Assembly: GCA_965228625.1 (NCBI GenBank)
Contig: OZ245829.1
Coordinates: 1,054,001-1,118,000 of the forward strand
Length of the DNA stretch: 64,000 nt
Direction: 5' to 3'
Origin: UBA2767 sp965228625
GTDB taxonomy: Bacteria > Pseudomonadota > Alphaproteobacteria > Rhizobiales > Methyloligellaceae
Both the position numbers and the translations under genes were made by a program. The notes under the pieces are model-generated. The model searched no databases, was not told the DNA's origin, and was given only the letters and a program-made list of their open reading frames with translations. Of the stretch, positions 19,988 to 28,968 are shown in pieces; position 1 is the first letter of the stretch; each line of letters opens with the position of its first letter.

Positions 19988-20174
19988 AGGCTCTGTCTCC
20001 CAGACAAACGTAACTCGAAGATGACGCTCAGTATTTCGGCCCACGGCCAAGTTTGCAGTTAAACGCTGTGTTGACGGTATTGAAAGCGGTAAATTTAGAC
20101 GGGCTGATGACAATTTCGCCAGATGCGGCAACGGTTCACGCACCCGTTACACGGTAAATCCAGGTCACGAAAAA

Positions 20175-20208
20175 GGACGCTGAAGGGTTTCAACGCCCTT
20201 CAGCGTCC
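20175..20208 (-). terminator. rho-independent terminator after the glycine-zipper gene
   Basis: A perfect 13-bp stem (GGACGCTGAAGGG / CCCTTCAGCGTCC) with an 8-nt loop is followed on the minus strand by TTTTT. It lies 28 bp after the stop of the gene at 20236-20718. Confidence 0.85.
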
Positions 20209-20235
20209 CTGAAATTCACAAGTTCAACCTCGACG

Positions 20236-20718
20236 CTAGCCGCCGGACTGCACCATGTGGGAGTACACCGCCTGGGATGGGCGGCCCGTCACCGGAAGCT
20301 GGTTGTTGTACTGGTATGCGCTGATCGCATCCGCGGTCCGGCGGCCGTAGACGCCGTCAACGGGACCGGGGTCGTAACCGAGATTGCTCAGCGAAACCTG
20401 GATATTGTAGACGAGGCCGCTGTTGTAGGCCGGCGGCGGGGGACCGTATCGCGGCGGCGGCGGTGCGGGACGAGCAGCAGCCGAAGCAGCTCCACCGACA
20501 ACTGCGCCGATGCCGGCGCCGACCGCGGCGCCTTTTCCACCTCTTGCAGCGCCGCCGATAATGGCGCCAACGGCCGCTCCACCGAGAACGCCGCCCAATG
20601 TCGGGCCTCTGTTCTGGGCCTCGGCAGTCGGAACGCTGCCGATCACAAGGAACGCCGAAAGGGCTGCCGCGCAAGCGACGCCGCCGAGGGTTAATCTGTT
20701 GAATTCAATGCGAGCCAT
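20236..20718 (-). CDS. exported glycine-zipper protein with peptidoglycan-binding domain
   Basis: The 160-residue precursor has a signal peptide (cleavage near TAEAQ). A glycine-zipper segment follows (LGGVLGGAAVGAIIGGAARG, about 41-60, continued by GAAVGAGIGAVVGGAAS), then a Pro-rich hinge (PAPPPPRYGPPPPAY). A C-terminal peptidoglycan-binding type 1 motif is recognisable (VSLSNLGYDPGPVDGVYGRR). Such proteins usually sit in the envelope and attach to the cell wall. AGGGAAG precedes ATG 20718. The gene is monocistronic and ends at a strong terminator. Confidence 0.85.
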   Translation of the reverse strand: MARIEFNRLTLGGVACAAALSAFLVIGSVPTAEAQNRGPTLGGVLGGAAVGAIIGGAARGGKGAAVGAGIGAVVGGAASAAARPAPPPPRYGPPPPAYNSGLVYNIQVSLSNLGYDPGPVDGVYGRRTADAISAYQYNNQLPVTGRPSQAVYSHMVQSGG

Positions 20719-20989
20719 GGAAGTCTTCCCTGCAGTAAGGGGCTTCGTCGCAACTCAAGGTCGTGCCACGAAGCGCTGTCAACCTATGACACACGAAGCC
20801 GATGTGAACGCATTGCTTCGCTGTCATTGGGCGCTTGCCGCCTACAAACACCCTCTATGCCGAGGATATGGGGAACAGATGGCGAAAATCAAACACTGAT
20901 GTTTCGTTTTTCGCCGCAATGGTGAATAACAGCCGAAACCATAACCTCTTCAAGTTGAAGTTCGAATTCAAAAGGGAGACGCTCGAATC

Positions 20990-22645
20990 ATGCGCCACGG
21001 CGGACAAATCCTCGTCGATCAGTTGCGGGAAGAAGGGTGCGATATGGCCTTCTGCGTGCCCGGCGAAAGCTATCTTGCAGCCCTCGACGGCCTTCACGGC
21101 CAAAACGACATTCGCACCATCGTTTGCCGTCAGGAAGGAGGCGCCGCGATGATGGCGGACGCCTACGGCAAGATCACCGGGCGGCCGGGCATCGCGTTCG
21201 TTACGCGCGGTCCCGGCGCCACAAATGCATCGATCGGCGTCCATGTCGCGCGGCAGGACTCCACCCCCATGATCCTGTTTGTCGGCCAGGCCGCACGCGG
21301 CATGCTCGGCCGTGAAGCATTTCAGGAAGTGGACTTTCCGGCCATGTTCGCGCCGCTCGCGAAGTGGGCGGCGGAAATCCGCGAGACCGAACGCATCCCC
21401 GAATATGTCTCGCGCGCCGTTCACACGGCGATGTCGGGCCGGCCGGGCCCGGTCGTCCTTTCCCTCCCCGAGGACATGCTCGCCGCTTCCGCCGATGTCG
21501 AAAACGTTCCCGCATCACCGATTGCCGAAGCGCATCCGGGACCGGACGACATGGACGCCGTTGCCCGGGCCCTGAGCGCCGCCAAGCGCCCTCTGATTAT
21601 TGCGGGTGGACCCGGTTGGAGCCAGAAGGTGCGCGACGACCTGACGGCTTTCGTGGAAGCGTGGAACCTGCCGGTCGCGGTGATGTTCCGTGGCCAATAC
21701 AGCATGGACAACCGCCGCCCGAACTATGTCGGCCTTGCCGGCATCGGCATCGACCCGGCGCTGGGGCGGCGCATACGCGAGGCCGACCTGATCCTGGCGT
21801 TCGGTCCGCGCCTTGGTGAGATCACGACAAGCGGTTACACGCTGCTGACGCCGCCGCTCCAGGACCAGAAGCTCGTTCACGTGTATCCGGGAGCGGAAGA
21901 GCTGAATAGCGTTTACCGGGCGGACGTTGCCATCGTGTCCTCGCTCAGCGCGTTCACCTCAAGGCTCGGCGAACTTGCGCCGCCAACCAACATCCCCTGG
22001 GCCGAGGAAACGGCAAAAGCGCGCGCCGAGTACGAAGCGTTCTCGGAGCCGCGCGAGACGCCCGGCGACGTCAAGTTCGAACAGATCGTGTCCCACGTTT
22101 CGAGGACCCTGCCCGAGAACAGCATCATCACGAACGGCGCCGGAAACTACTCCGGCTTCATTCACCGCTACACCCAGTACAAGGGCTATCGTGGCCAGGT
22201 GGCGACCACGTCAGGCACCATGGGATACGGCGTGCCGGCGGCAATCGCCTCCAAGTTGGCGGCGCCGGAAAGCAAGGTCGTGTGCTACTCGGGCGACGGC
22301 TGCTTTCTGATGAACGGGCAGGAACTCTCAACCGCTGTGCGATACGACCTGCCGATGGTCATCATCGTGGTGAACAACGGCATGTACGGCACCATCCGCA
22401 TGCACCAGGAACGTGAATATCCCGGGCGTGTTTCCGGCACGGAACTCGAGAATCCGGACTTTGCCGCATACGCCCGCAGCTTCGGCGCAAACGGAGAAAC
22501 AGTCGCAAAAACAGAGGATTTCGCCGATGTGTTCGATACCGCACTGAACGCGGACAAGCCGACCCTGATCGAGCTGAAAGTGGACCCGGAGGCGATTACG
22601 CCCACCGCGACGCTCGAGGAGATCCGCGCCGACGCGCTTGGTTGA
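20990..22645 (+). CDS. thiamine-diphosphate enzyme, acetolactate synthase large-subunit-like
   Basis: The 551-residue protein has the three-domain layout of acetohydroxyacid synthase, benzoylformate decarboxylase and relatives. The catalytic Glu is E49 in CRQEGGAAMMADAYG. The central domain runs about 190-330. The ThDP/Mg motif begins YSGDGCFLMNGQELSTAV and ends with NN. No small regulatory ilvN-like subunit follows, so a role in branched-chain amino acid synthesis is doubtful and it may be a catabolic decarboxylase or carboligase. GGGAG lies 14-18 nt upstream of ATG 20990. It stands alone on the plus strand. Confidence 0.88.
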   Translation: MRHGGQILVDQLREEGCDMAFCVPGESYLAALDGLHGQNDIRTIVCRQEGGAAMMADAYGKITGRPGIAFVTRGPGATNASIGVHVARQDSTPMILFVGQAARGMLGREAFQEVDFPAMFAPLAKWAAEIRETERIPEYVSRAVHTAMSGRPGPVVLSLPEDMLAASADVENVPASPIAEAHPGPDDMDAVARALSAAKRPLIIAGGPGWSQKVRDDLTAFVEAWNLPVAVMFRGQYSMDNRRPNYVGLAGIGIDPALGRRIREADLILAFGPRLGEITTSGYTLLTPPLQDQKLVHVYPGAEELNSVYRADVAIVSSLSAFTSRLGELAPPTNIPWAEETAKARAEYEAFSEPRETPGDVKFEQIVSHVSRTLPENSIITNGAGNYSGFIHRYTQYKGYRGQVATTSGTMGYGVPAAIASKLAAPESKVVCYSGDGCFLMNGQELSTAVRYDLPMVIIVVNNGMYGTIRMHQEREYPGRVSGTELENPDFAAYARSFGANGETVAKTEDFADVFDTALNADKPTLIELKVDPEAITPTATLEEIRADALG

Positions 22646-22654
22646 ACCGCGCGG

Positions 22655-22939
22655 CCCGTCGAATCGTGTGCCCAATCGCGGTTCACACCCTGAACCGGGC
22701 CGGCGAGCTGCAAGGAAAAGTTGGAACAGGGCGCGGAGATTTACCGCGAGCGGCGTTCGTTGGTTTTCAAACGCGTGCGCGTGGTGCACGACTGCGACAC
22801 CGAGCGGAATGTCCTTGTCTATCTGATATGTTCCGACAAGCTGATCGAAGGCAGCCCGAAGAACTCGACGTCGACGGCTCCGATCATGCCGTGGGGCGAC
22901 AAGCCCGCGCCCAAATGCGCTGACTGGCTCGAGGGCTAA
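22655..22939 (+). pseudogene. creA: creA remnant (N-terminus lost, in-frame stop)
   Basis: The frame encodes the C-terminal part of CreA, a small periplasmic protein of unknown function: CKEKLEQGAEIYRERRSLVF, then LVYLICSDKLIEGSPKNS and IMPW. The signal peptide and about the first 70-80 residues of CreA are missing. An in-frame TGA at 22691 interrupts the recognisable part (TGPASCKEKL directly after it). A TTG at 22721 could start a 72-residue product but this is unlikely to be functional. It directly follows the ThDP enzyme. Confidence 0.7.
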
Positions 22940-22991
22940 CCCCCTGCGACTCGCGTTTTCTGTGCGAGCAAAAAAATTGTCCGGCGGCCAA

Positions 22992-23016
22992 GGAATCGCG
23001 CTCCACACGCGTCTAA
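22992..23016 (+). promoter_or_regulatory. candidate ECF-type promoter
   Basis: GGAATC and CGTCTAA separated by 12 nt lie just upstream of the sigma factor gene. Many ECF sigma factors drive their own promoters with GGAAT and CGTCTA elements. The -10-like element ends 15 nt before ATG 23032, so the leader would be very short. Confidence 0.55.
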
Positions 23017-23031
23017 CGGTCCAGAAGGCCC

Positions 23032-23568
23032 ATGACGATGGACGATGACGAACTGGTGAACCTCGCCCGGACGGGCGATGCAGGCGCGTTCCAGCAATTG
23101 TTGGAACGCCACTACGACACGGCCTATCGCGTCGCATACCGCTTCACCCGTCACGCGGAGGATGCCGAAGACATTGCGCAGGACATCTGTCTTGTTCTGG
23201 CGCGAAAGATCGGGTCGTTTCGCGGAAGCAGCCGCTTCTCGACCTGGCTTTACCGCATCGTCATCAACACCTGCCGCGACCATGTCAGACGTCAGAAATC
23301 GACCGACACGCTGCAGGCGAATTACGCGCTGTTCCGGGAACAAGCGATCGCCGATGCAGCGCACGACAAGGTCCGGCACGACTGGTTGAGCGAAACGATT
23401 GCCGCGCTTGAACCGAAGTTGCGGGAGACGGCGATCCTGGTCCTCGCGGAAGATCTGAGCCATGGCGAGGCGGCGGCGGCCCTTGGTTGCGCCGAGAGCA
23501 CCGTCTCGTGGCGCATGCACAAGATCCGCAACACGCTGAAGGCACTGGTGGATGAGTTCGATGACTGA
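23032..23568 (+). CDS. ECF sigma factor (sigma-70 family)
   Basis: The 178-residue protein has region 2 (HYDTAYRVAYRFTRHAEDAE, DIAQDICLVLA, STWLYRIVINTCRDHVRR) and region 4 (ETAILVLAEDLSHGEAAAAL, then CAESTVSWRMHKIR). It directs RNA polymerase to a small regulon. Its 3' end overlaps the start of the VWA gene by 17 bp, so the two are translationally coupled. The partner probably controls its activity. Confidence 0.93.
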   Translation: MTMDDDELVNLARTGDAGAFQQLLERHYDTAYRVAYRFTRHAEDAEDIAQDICLVLARKIGSFRGSSRFSTWLYRIVINTCRDHVRRQKSTDTLQANYALFREQAIADAAHDKVRHDWLSETIAALEPKLRETAILVLAEDLSHGEAAAALGCAESTVSWRMHKIRNTLKALVDEFDD

Positions 23569-25663
23569 CGACATCAAAAGACTGAAAGCCGCGCTTGCGA
23601 AAGAACCGCCGGTCGCCGCGCGAAAGGCCGCGAAAACGCAGGCGATCGCACAGGCCATGGCGGCGTTTGATGAAGAAAACACGCGCGCGCCCCAAGGATC
23701 GGGCGTCGGTGCGCGTCTCATGGGCACAGCAAGCGCTGTGTACGAAACCCTGATCGGGAGACGCCCCATGAGACTGAACCATGCCCTGGCCGGTGGCGCG
23801 AGCTTCGCCGTGCTGCTCACAGCCGTCGTAAGCACCATGTATATCCACAACTCCGCCACCGAGTTCGGATCGACGCCGAACGACTTCGCGGCGCGCAAGC
23901 CGGAATCACCCGTGACTCAAACGGAGAGGCGCGAAGCGGGTAGACCCGCGAGTGATGCCGGCTCCACCTCGCAGTCGCTTGGCGATCGCAGGCAATTCGC
24001 GCCCAGACCACATGCGCAGCCGCTGCCCGCTGTTCCCGCACCCCCGGCAGGCGCGCCATCGGCTGCTTCGGGCGCCGTTTCGAATCTTGCCCCGCCGGCG
24101 GCGCCAGGTCATCGCGGCAGAGCGTTGAAGTCAGAACGGCAGATAGCCGTGGCACCGCAGCGGCTCAGCGAGCGTGCCGCCCGGCATCCGGACCGTCCCC
24201 CGCAGGGCCTGTATGAAGAACAGGGCCGCGACACGTTCGAAACCGTCACCAGCAACCCGGTCAAGGTGGTGAGCGAGGATCCGGTTTCGACGTTCTCGAT
24301 AGATGTGGATACCGCGTCTTACGCGTTTGTGCGGTCCTCGCTCAACAACAACGTGCTGCCGCAAAAGGATGCGGTGCGCATCGAGGAACTGGTCAACTAC
24401 TTCTCGTACGACTACGAGAAGCCGGCCGACACGTCGGTGCCTTTCAAGACGAATGTGTCCGTCTTTCCAGCACCCTGGAACGCCGAACGCAAGCTCGTTC
24501 ATATCGGCCTCGCCGGATACGACCTGAAGCGCGAGGAAAAGCCCGCGTCGAACCTCGTGTTCCTGCTCGACACGTCGGGTTCCATGAACGCACCGAACAA
24601 GCTGCCTCTGGTGATCAACTCCATGAAGCTGCTGCTGGAGAGGCTGAAACCCGGCGACACGGTTGCGATCGTCACCTATGCGGGCGACGCCGGGACGGTG
24701 CTTGAACCCACGCAGGTCAAGGACAAGGCCAAAATTCTGGCGGCCCTCAACAAGCTCCGTTCGGGCGGCTCGACCGCGGGAGCGGAGGGCATCCGGCAGG
24801 CCTATGAGCTGGCACGCGGGAACCTGAAGGAAGACGGCGTGAACCGGGTGATCCTCGCAACCGACGGCGATTTCAATGTCGGTATCACCGACCGCGACGA
24901 GCTCAAGAGTTACATCGAACGCCAGCGCAAGTCCGGCGTGTTTCTGTCGGTACTGGGCTTTGGCCGCGGCAACTACAACGACGCGCTGATGCAGACACTG
25001 GCCCAGAACGGCAACGGCACGGCGGCTTACATCGATACCCTGAACGAGGCGCGCAAGGTGCTCGTGGAAGAGGCGTCTTCCACCCTCTTCCCGATCGCCA
25101 AGGACGTGAAAGTCCAGGTCGAGTTCAATCCGGCGAAGGTGTCCGAATACCGGCTCATCGGCTACGAGACGCGCGCTCTGAAACGCGAGGACTTCAATAA
25201 CGACAAGGTCGACGCGGGAGAAATCGGCGCCGGTCACCGCGTGACGGCGATCTACGAGATCACGCCGGCGGGCGGCAAATCGCCGGCGGTGGATGCCCTG
25301 CGTTACGGCGTGACAACCCGCGCTTCGCGCACCGGCAACACGTCGGACGAGTACGGGTTCCTGAAACTCCGCTACAAGCTGCCGAAGGAGCAGACCAGCA
25401 AGCTGATCACAATGCCGATCGGGTCGGACAATGACTACGCATCTGTCAATGCGGCACCGAACGAGGCCCGGTTCGCGACCGCCGTCGCCGCCTTTGGCCA
25501 GATTCTCAAGGGCGGAAAATATACCGGCTCATACAGCTATGACGACGTGATCCGGCTGGCGCAGGGCGCGAAGGGCAAGGACGAATTCGGCTACCGTGCC
25601 GAGTTCATCAACCTGGTGCGCCTGGCGAAATCCGCCCCGGCAATACCGCCCCTTCGCCGTTAG
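23552..25663 (+). CDS. membrane VWA-domain protein (YfbK-like), likely regulator of the ECF sigma factor
   Basis: The 703-residue protein has a short cytoplasmic N-terminus (about 1-70), one membrane helix (GASFAVLLTAVVSTMYI, about 79-95), a Pro/Ala-rich stretch, a YfbK-type N-terminal segment, and a von Willebrand A domain with the MIDAS motif DTSGSM (about residue 340). A C-terminal DUF3520-like region follows (about 550-690). The layout with the N-terminus inside and the VWA domain in the periplasm fits an anti-sigma-like sensor for the overlapping ECF factor. No zinc-binding anti-sigma motif is visible, so the anti-sigma role is inferred from gene overlap. Confidence 0.85.
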   Translation: MSSMTDDIKRLKAALAKEPPVAARKAAKTQAIAQAMAAFDEENTRAPQGSGVGARLMGTASAVYETLIGRRPMRLNHALAGGASFAVLLTAVVSTMYIHNSATEFGSTPNDFAARKPESPVTQTERREAGRPASDAGSTSQSLGDRRQFAPRPHAQPLPAVPAPPAGAPSAASGAVSNLAPPAAPGHRGRALKSERQIAVAPQRLSERAARHPDRPPQGLYEEQGRDTFETVTSNPVKVVSEDPVSTFSIDVDTASYAFVRSSLNNNVLPQKDAVRIEELVNYFSYDYEKPADTSVPFKTNVSVFPAPWNAERKLVHIGLAGYDLKREEKPASNLVFLLDTSGSMNAPNKLPLVINSMKLLLERLKPGDTVAIVTYAGDAGTVLEPTQVKDKAKILAALNKLRSGGSTAGAEGIRQAYELARGNLKEDGVNRVILATDGDFNVGITDRDELKSYIERQRKSGVFLSVLGFGRGNYNDALMQTLAQNGNGTAAYIDTLNEARKVLVEEASSTLFPIAKDVKVQVEFNPAKVSEYRLIGYETRALKREDFNNDKVDAGEIGAGHRVTAIYEITPAGGKSPAVDALRYGVTTRASRTGNTSDEYGFLKLRYKLPKEQTSKLITMPIGSDNDYASVNAAPNEARFATAVAAFGQILKGGKYTGSYSYDDVIRLAQGAKGKDEFGYRAEFINLVRLAKSAPAIPPLRR

Positions 25664-25730
25664 GCCCCGACCGTTTTTGCTTGTGCAAGACAGGAGGATG
25701 CGTGGACGCGCATTCTCCGCTCATTTGCGG

Positions 25731-26648
25731 TCAGGCCGCCTTCAACTCGAACCCGTACTGTTCTGTGAGTTCGGCGATGCCGGCCGCGGCGTCGGCCTCG
25801 TCAAGCGGCAGGAAGGGCGGCCGCAGACGGTTCCATTCGGGATCATTGTTGAAGTGGGCGACGATCGCCTTGAGCATGGGGATCATCGGCCGTGCCTGAA
25901 TGGTCTCGCGGAACGCGGTGATTTCCGCCTGCAGGGCGTCGGCCTGATCGGTCTGCCAGTTGTCGTAGACATTCCGGATCATGCGGGCATTCACGTTGCC
26001 GGTGGCGGTGATGCAGCCCGCCGCGCCGTTCCGCAACCCGTCAAGGAGAAAAATCTCCGACCCCGGGAACACGGTGAAACCGGGATGCGCGTCGAGCAGC
26101 GCCTTGGTGTTCGACCAGTCCCCCGAGGAATCCTTGAGGCCGACGACGGTGTCCGGATAGGCCTCGATCAGCCGTCCGACGAGAGCGGTCGACAGCCCGA
26201 CCTGGGCGACGGGCGGAATGTGATAGAGGTAGATTTTGAGCCGCGCATCCCCGACACGCTCGATGATCTCCGCGTAGTACGCGAACAGCCCGTCATCGCT
26301 CACGGCCTTGTAATAGAACGGCGGCAGCATCATCACCCCGCCGCAGCCCAGCTCCACTGCGTGGGCCGTGACCGTGGCCGTGTCGGACAGGGCGCACAGC
26401 CCGGTTCCAGGCATCAGGATCTTCGGATCGATCCCGCCTTCGACCAAGGCGTCGAGCAAGTCCATGCGTTCCTGCACGCCGAGCGAATTGGCTTCGCCGG
26501 TGGTGCCGAAGGGCGCGAGCCCCGTGCAACCATCGGCCAGCAGCCACTTGCAGTGGGCCAGGTAACGTTCAGCGTCGGGATTGCCGTCACTGCCGAACGG
26601 GGTCAGCACAGGCGAGATCACGCCATAAAAATCGTGGGTTCCAGTCAT
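25731..26648 (-). CDS. dihydrodipicolinate synthase family aldolase
   Basis: A 305-residue TIM-barrel class I aldolase of the DapA/NanA family. The Schiff-base Lys is in VVGLKDSSGD and the conserved Tyr in YLYHIPP; the N-terminal GTTGEANSLGVQER replaces the usual GTTGE(S/A)-type loop. Family members cleave or form 2-oxo acids; the substrate cannot be assigned. It lies 29 nt downstream of a GST gene, so it is probably not the lysine-pathway dapA. Confidence 0.9.
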   Translation of the reverse strand: MTGTHDFYGVISPVLTPFGSDGNPDAERYLAHCKWLLADGCTGLAPFGTTGEANSLGVQERMDLLDALVEGGIDPKILMPGTGLCALSDTATVTAHAVELGCGGVMMLPPFYYKAVSDDGLFAYYAEIIERVGDARLKIYLYHIPPVAQVGLSTALVGRLIEAYPDTVVGLKDSSGDWSNTKALLDAHPGFTVFPGSEIFLLDGLRNGAAGCITATGNVNARMIRNVYDNWQTDQADALQAEITAFRETIQARPMIPMLKAIVAHFNNDPEWNRLRPPFLPLDEADAAAGIAELTEQYGFELKAA

Positions 26649-26677
26649 CGGATTTGCTCTTCCCTTGGGTTTTGTCC

Positions 26678-27310
26678 TTACGGCATCGGAATGCCGGGTT
26701 GCTCGACCGGCACATGATATCCTTTTTCCACGGCGGGGCGAGCGGCGATCGCCTTGTACCAGCGCACCACGTTGGGAAACTCGTTCATGTCGACGGTGTG
26801 CCACTCGAAGCGTGAGATCCACGGCCAGGTCGCGATGTCGGCAATGGTGTACTCTTCACCGGCCATGTATTCGTTGTCCTCGAGCCGTGCATTGAGAACG
26901 CCATAGAGGCGCTTCGATTCATTGAGATAGCGTTTTTCCGAGTACTCGCTGACGCCCTTGTTGTTCTTGATGAAATGGTGGGCCTGGCCGATCATCGGCC
27001 CGATACCGCCCATCTGCCACATCAGCCATTCGACGGTTCGCCACTTGGTCTCGAAATCCTGCGGCCAGAACTTGCCCGTCTTCTCCGCGAGATACATCAG
27101 GATCGCGCCCGACTCGAACAGCGTGAGACCGTTGTCGTTGTCGACAATCGCGGGGATGCGGTTGTTCGGCGCAATCTCCAGAAAATGCGGCTGGAACTGC
27201 TCGTCCTTGCCGATGTTGATCGAGTGCGCGTTGTAGTCGAGCCCGCACTCCTCGAGCATTATGGAGACCTTGCGACCGTTCGGCGTCGACCACGTATACA
27301 GATCAATCAT
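26678..27310 (-). CDS. glutathione S-transferase, Nu-class-like (YfcG/YghU type)
   Basis: A 210-residue protein with the thioredoxin-like N-terminal domain starting MIDLYTWSTPNGRKVSIMLE. The Thr-Pro-Asn in STPNG is the signature of Nu-class disulfide-bond oxidoreductases, which bind two glutathiones. NRIPAIVD and SGAILMYLAE complete the glutathione site, and the helical C-terminal domain contains TIADIATWPWI. AAGGA precedes ATG 27310. It is the first gene of a pair with the aldolase. Confidence 0.92.
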   Translation of the reverse strand: MIDLYTWSTPNGRKVSIMLEECGLDYNAHSINIGKDEQFQPHFLEIAPNNRIPAIVDNDNGLTLFESGAILMYLAEKTGKFWPQDFETKWRTVEWLMWQMGGIGPMIGQAHHFIKNNKGVSEYSEKRYLNESKRLYGVLNARLEDNEYMAGEEYTIADIATWPWISRFEWHTVDMNEFPNVVRWYKAIAARPAVEKGYHVPVEQPGIPMP

Positions 27311-27430
27311 GTCGTGCTGTCCTTCGGGGAAGAAATCGGCGCTCACCATAGTGAGCGGCGGCGCGCCGCACAATGTTCCGGGCCGCAAAAGATTTCCGCC
27401 GGGACGGTGATAAAGGTCTCAAGCCGCATC

Positions 27431-28345
27431 TCACGTGATCCGCATCAGCCAGATCCAGGCGGAAACGGTTACGGGGCTGAGTATCGTGGACACCAGAACC
27501 ATCGCGCCGGCCGTATCGGGCGCGCGCTGATACTCGGTACAGAAAATCGCCAGCAGCAGCCCCACAGGCGCCGCCGCCGCGACCACCAGGAGGTCGATCA
27601 GTTGCGGCTCGACGCCGATGACCAGAAGCACACCCCAGGTGAGCGCCGGCGCCACCAGCATGCGCAGGCCCACGGCCAGCCAGACCGGCAATCGGGGCAG
27701 CGTCAGGCGAGAATCGCTGAGCTGGGCGCCGAGCGTGAAAAGCGCAATCGAGATGTAGGCCTGCGCGATCAGCTCGACCGGGCGCTCGATGATCGCCGGC
27801 AAATCCACCTCAAAGGCCTTGACGACGAGCCCGGCGAACACGGCCAGCATCATCGGCGACAGGATAAGCGTTCGCACCGACTGCAAGACGCTTCCCCTTT
27901 CGCGCGCAAGCAGCAACACGCCGTAGGGAATGATCAGGATGGAATGCAGCGACACGATCACGGTCTGGTGCAGCAGGTAATCCGGCGGGAATGCGAGCTG
28001 GGCGACCGGCAGACCGAAATTGCCGGAATTGGCGAACGCCGCCGCCAGCCCCACGATCGGCCGCAGTTCATCCCTGACACGGAACAGCGCCGCAATGCCC
28101 CAGCCGATCAGCACCAGGACGAGGAACTGCAGGATCGTGAACCATACGGTCGTCCATGCCTCGGTCAGCGGGAGATCGGCGCTGGTGAGAAAATGGAACA
28201 GCGCGCATGGCAAAAGGACATTGACCAGCAGCCGGCTCAGCGTCCTGACATTGAGGTCGAGCTTGCGCTTGATGAAGCTGCCGAGCGCCATCAGAACGAT
28301 GATCGGCATCGTCACGGTGACAAGGATTTCTGTAAAAAGTGCCAC
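27431..28345 (-). CDS. AEC-family (auxin efflux carrier-like) transporter
   Basis: A 304-residue integral membrane protein with about ten hydrophobic segments in two five-helix halves. FANSGNFGLPVAQLAF matches the conserved N-S-x-N-x-G-L-P motif of the family. Members export or import carboxylates and similar anions. The start is GTG 28345. The gene is adjacent to, but separate from, the GST-aldolase pair; substrate unknown. Confidence 0.9.
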   Translation of the reverse strand: MALFTEILVTVTMPIIVLMALGSFIKRKLDLNVRTLSRLLVNVLLPCALFHFLTSADLPLTEAWTTVWFTILQFLVLVLIGWGIAALFRVRDELRPIVGLAAAFANSGNFGLPVAQLAFPPDYLLHQTVIVSLHSILIIPYGVLLLARERGSVLQSVRTLILSPMMLAVFAGLVVKAFEVDLPAIIERPVELIAQAYISIALFTLGAQLSDSRLTLPRLPVWLAVGLRMLVAPALTWGVLLVIGVEPQLIDLLVVAAAAPVGLLLAIFCTEYQRAPDTAGAMVLVSTILSPVTVSAWIWLMRIT

Positions 28346-28587
28346 TTTGCCGAAGCCAGACCTTCAAATGCCGGGAGCGCTCGGAGGATGAAATCGTGCG
28401 GGAGCAGCGCGTTCCACCTCGTCCCTGTGGAGACGAGCGGTAAGAAAATATGAGAAAAAGTTCAAGGTATTAGATGGTCCGCCGAAACCAGTCGGCCCTC
28501 AAATTTCCATGTCAAAGCCAAAGTTTGGTCACAGGACTCGGGGCATAACCATCATGTAACGGATGAAGATTCTTACGGGGTGACCTG

Positions 28588-28797
28588 ATGCCGGATTATT
28601 CTGATCTGTTGGCGTTCCTGGCGAACAATCCCCCCCAGCGTGAAAGCGAACGCCGGCTGCACGCGTCCCTGCTCGAGTTGATGGCGCAATGCCTGAGAAG
28701 CGAGGAGACCACGGGCGAGACAGCGGAAGACGACGCGACCGAGACGCTCGAGGACATCATCGAAAAGAACCACATCCGCTGGGTTCGTTACAACTGA
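28588..28797 (+). CDS. small acidic hypothetical protein
   Basis: A 69-residue acidic protein (LLELMAQCLRSEETTGETAE, then TLEDIIEKNHIRWVRYN) without signal peptide or membrane segment. GGGGTGACCTG precedes ATG 28588. It is divergent from the AEC gene. I do not recognise a family. Confidence 0.55.
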   Translation: MPDYSDLLAFLANNPPQRESERRLHASLLELMAQCLRSEETTGETAEDDATETLEDIIEKNHIRWVRYN

Positions 28798-28968
28798 TCC
28801 CGCCGCGCGGCGCGAGTCTCCCTGAACTTGTAAAGAGAAGGCCTGCGACAGCGGGTCATATGTGCCCCTGTTTTCGACGGGTGATACACAACGCGCTCCA
28901 AAAAACTCGGAGGGCGCGATTCGATGGCTTATAGTTCGGCACAACACGTCCCGCAGGGAGAAACCCAC

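Noticed and set aside
26975..28453. A 492-codon plus-strand frame
   Set aside because: Antisense to the GST and AEC carrier genes.
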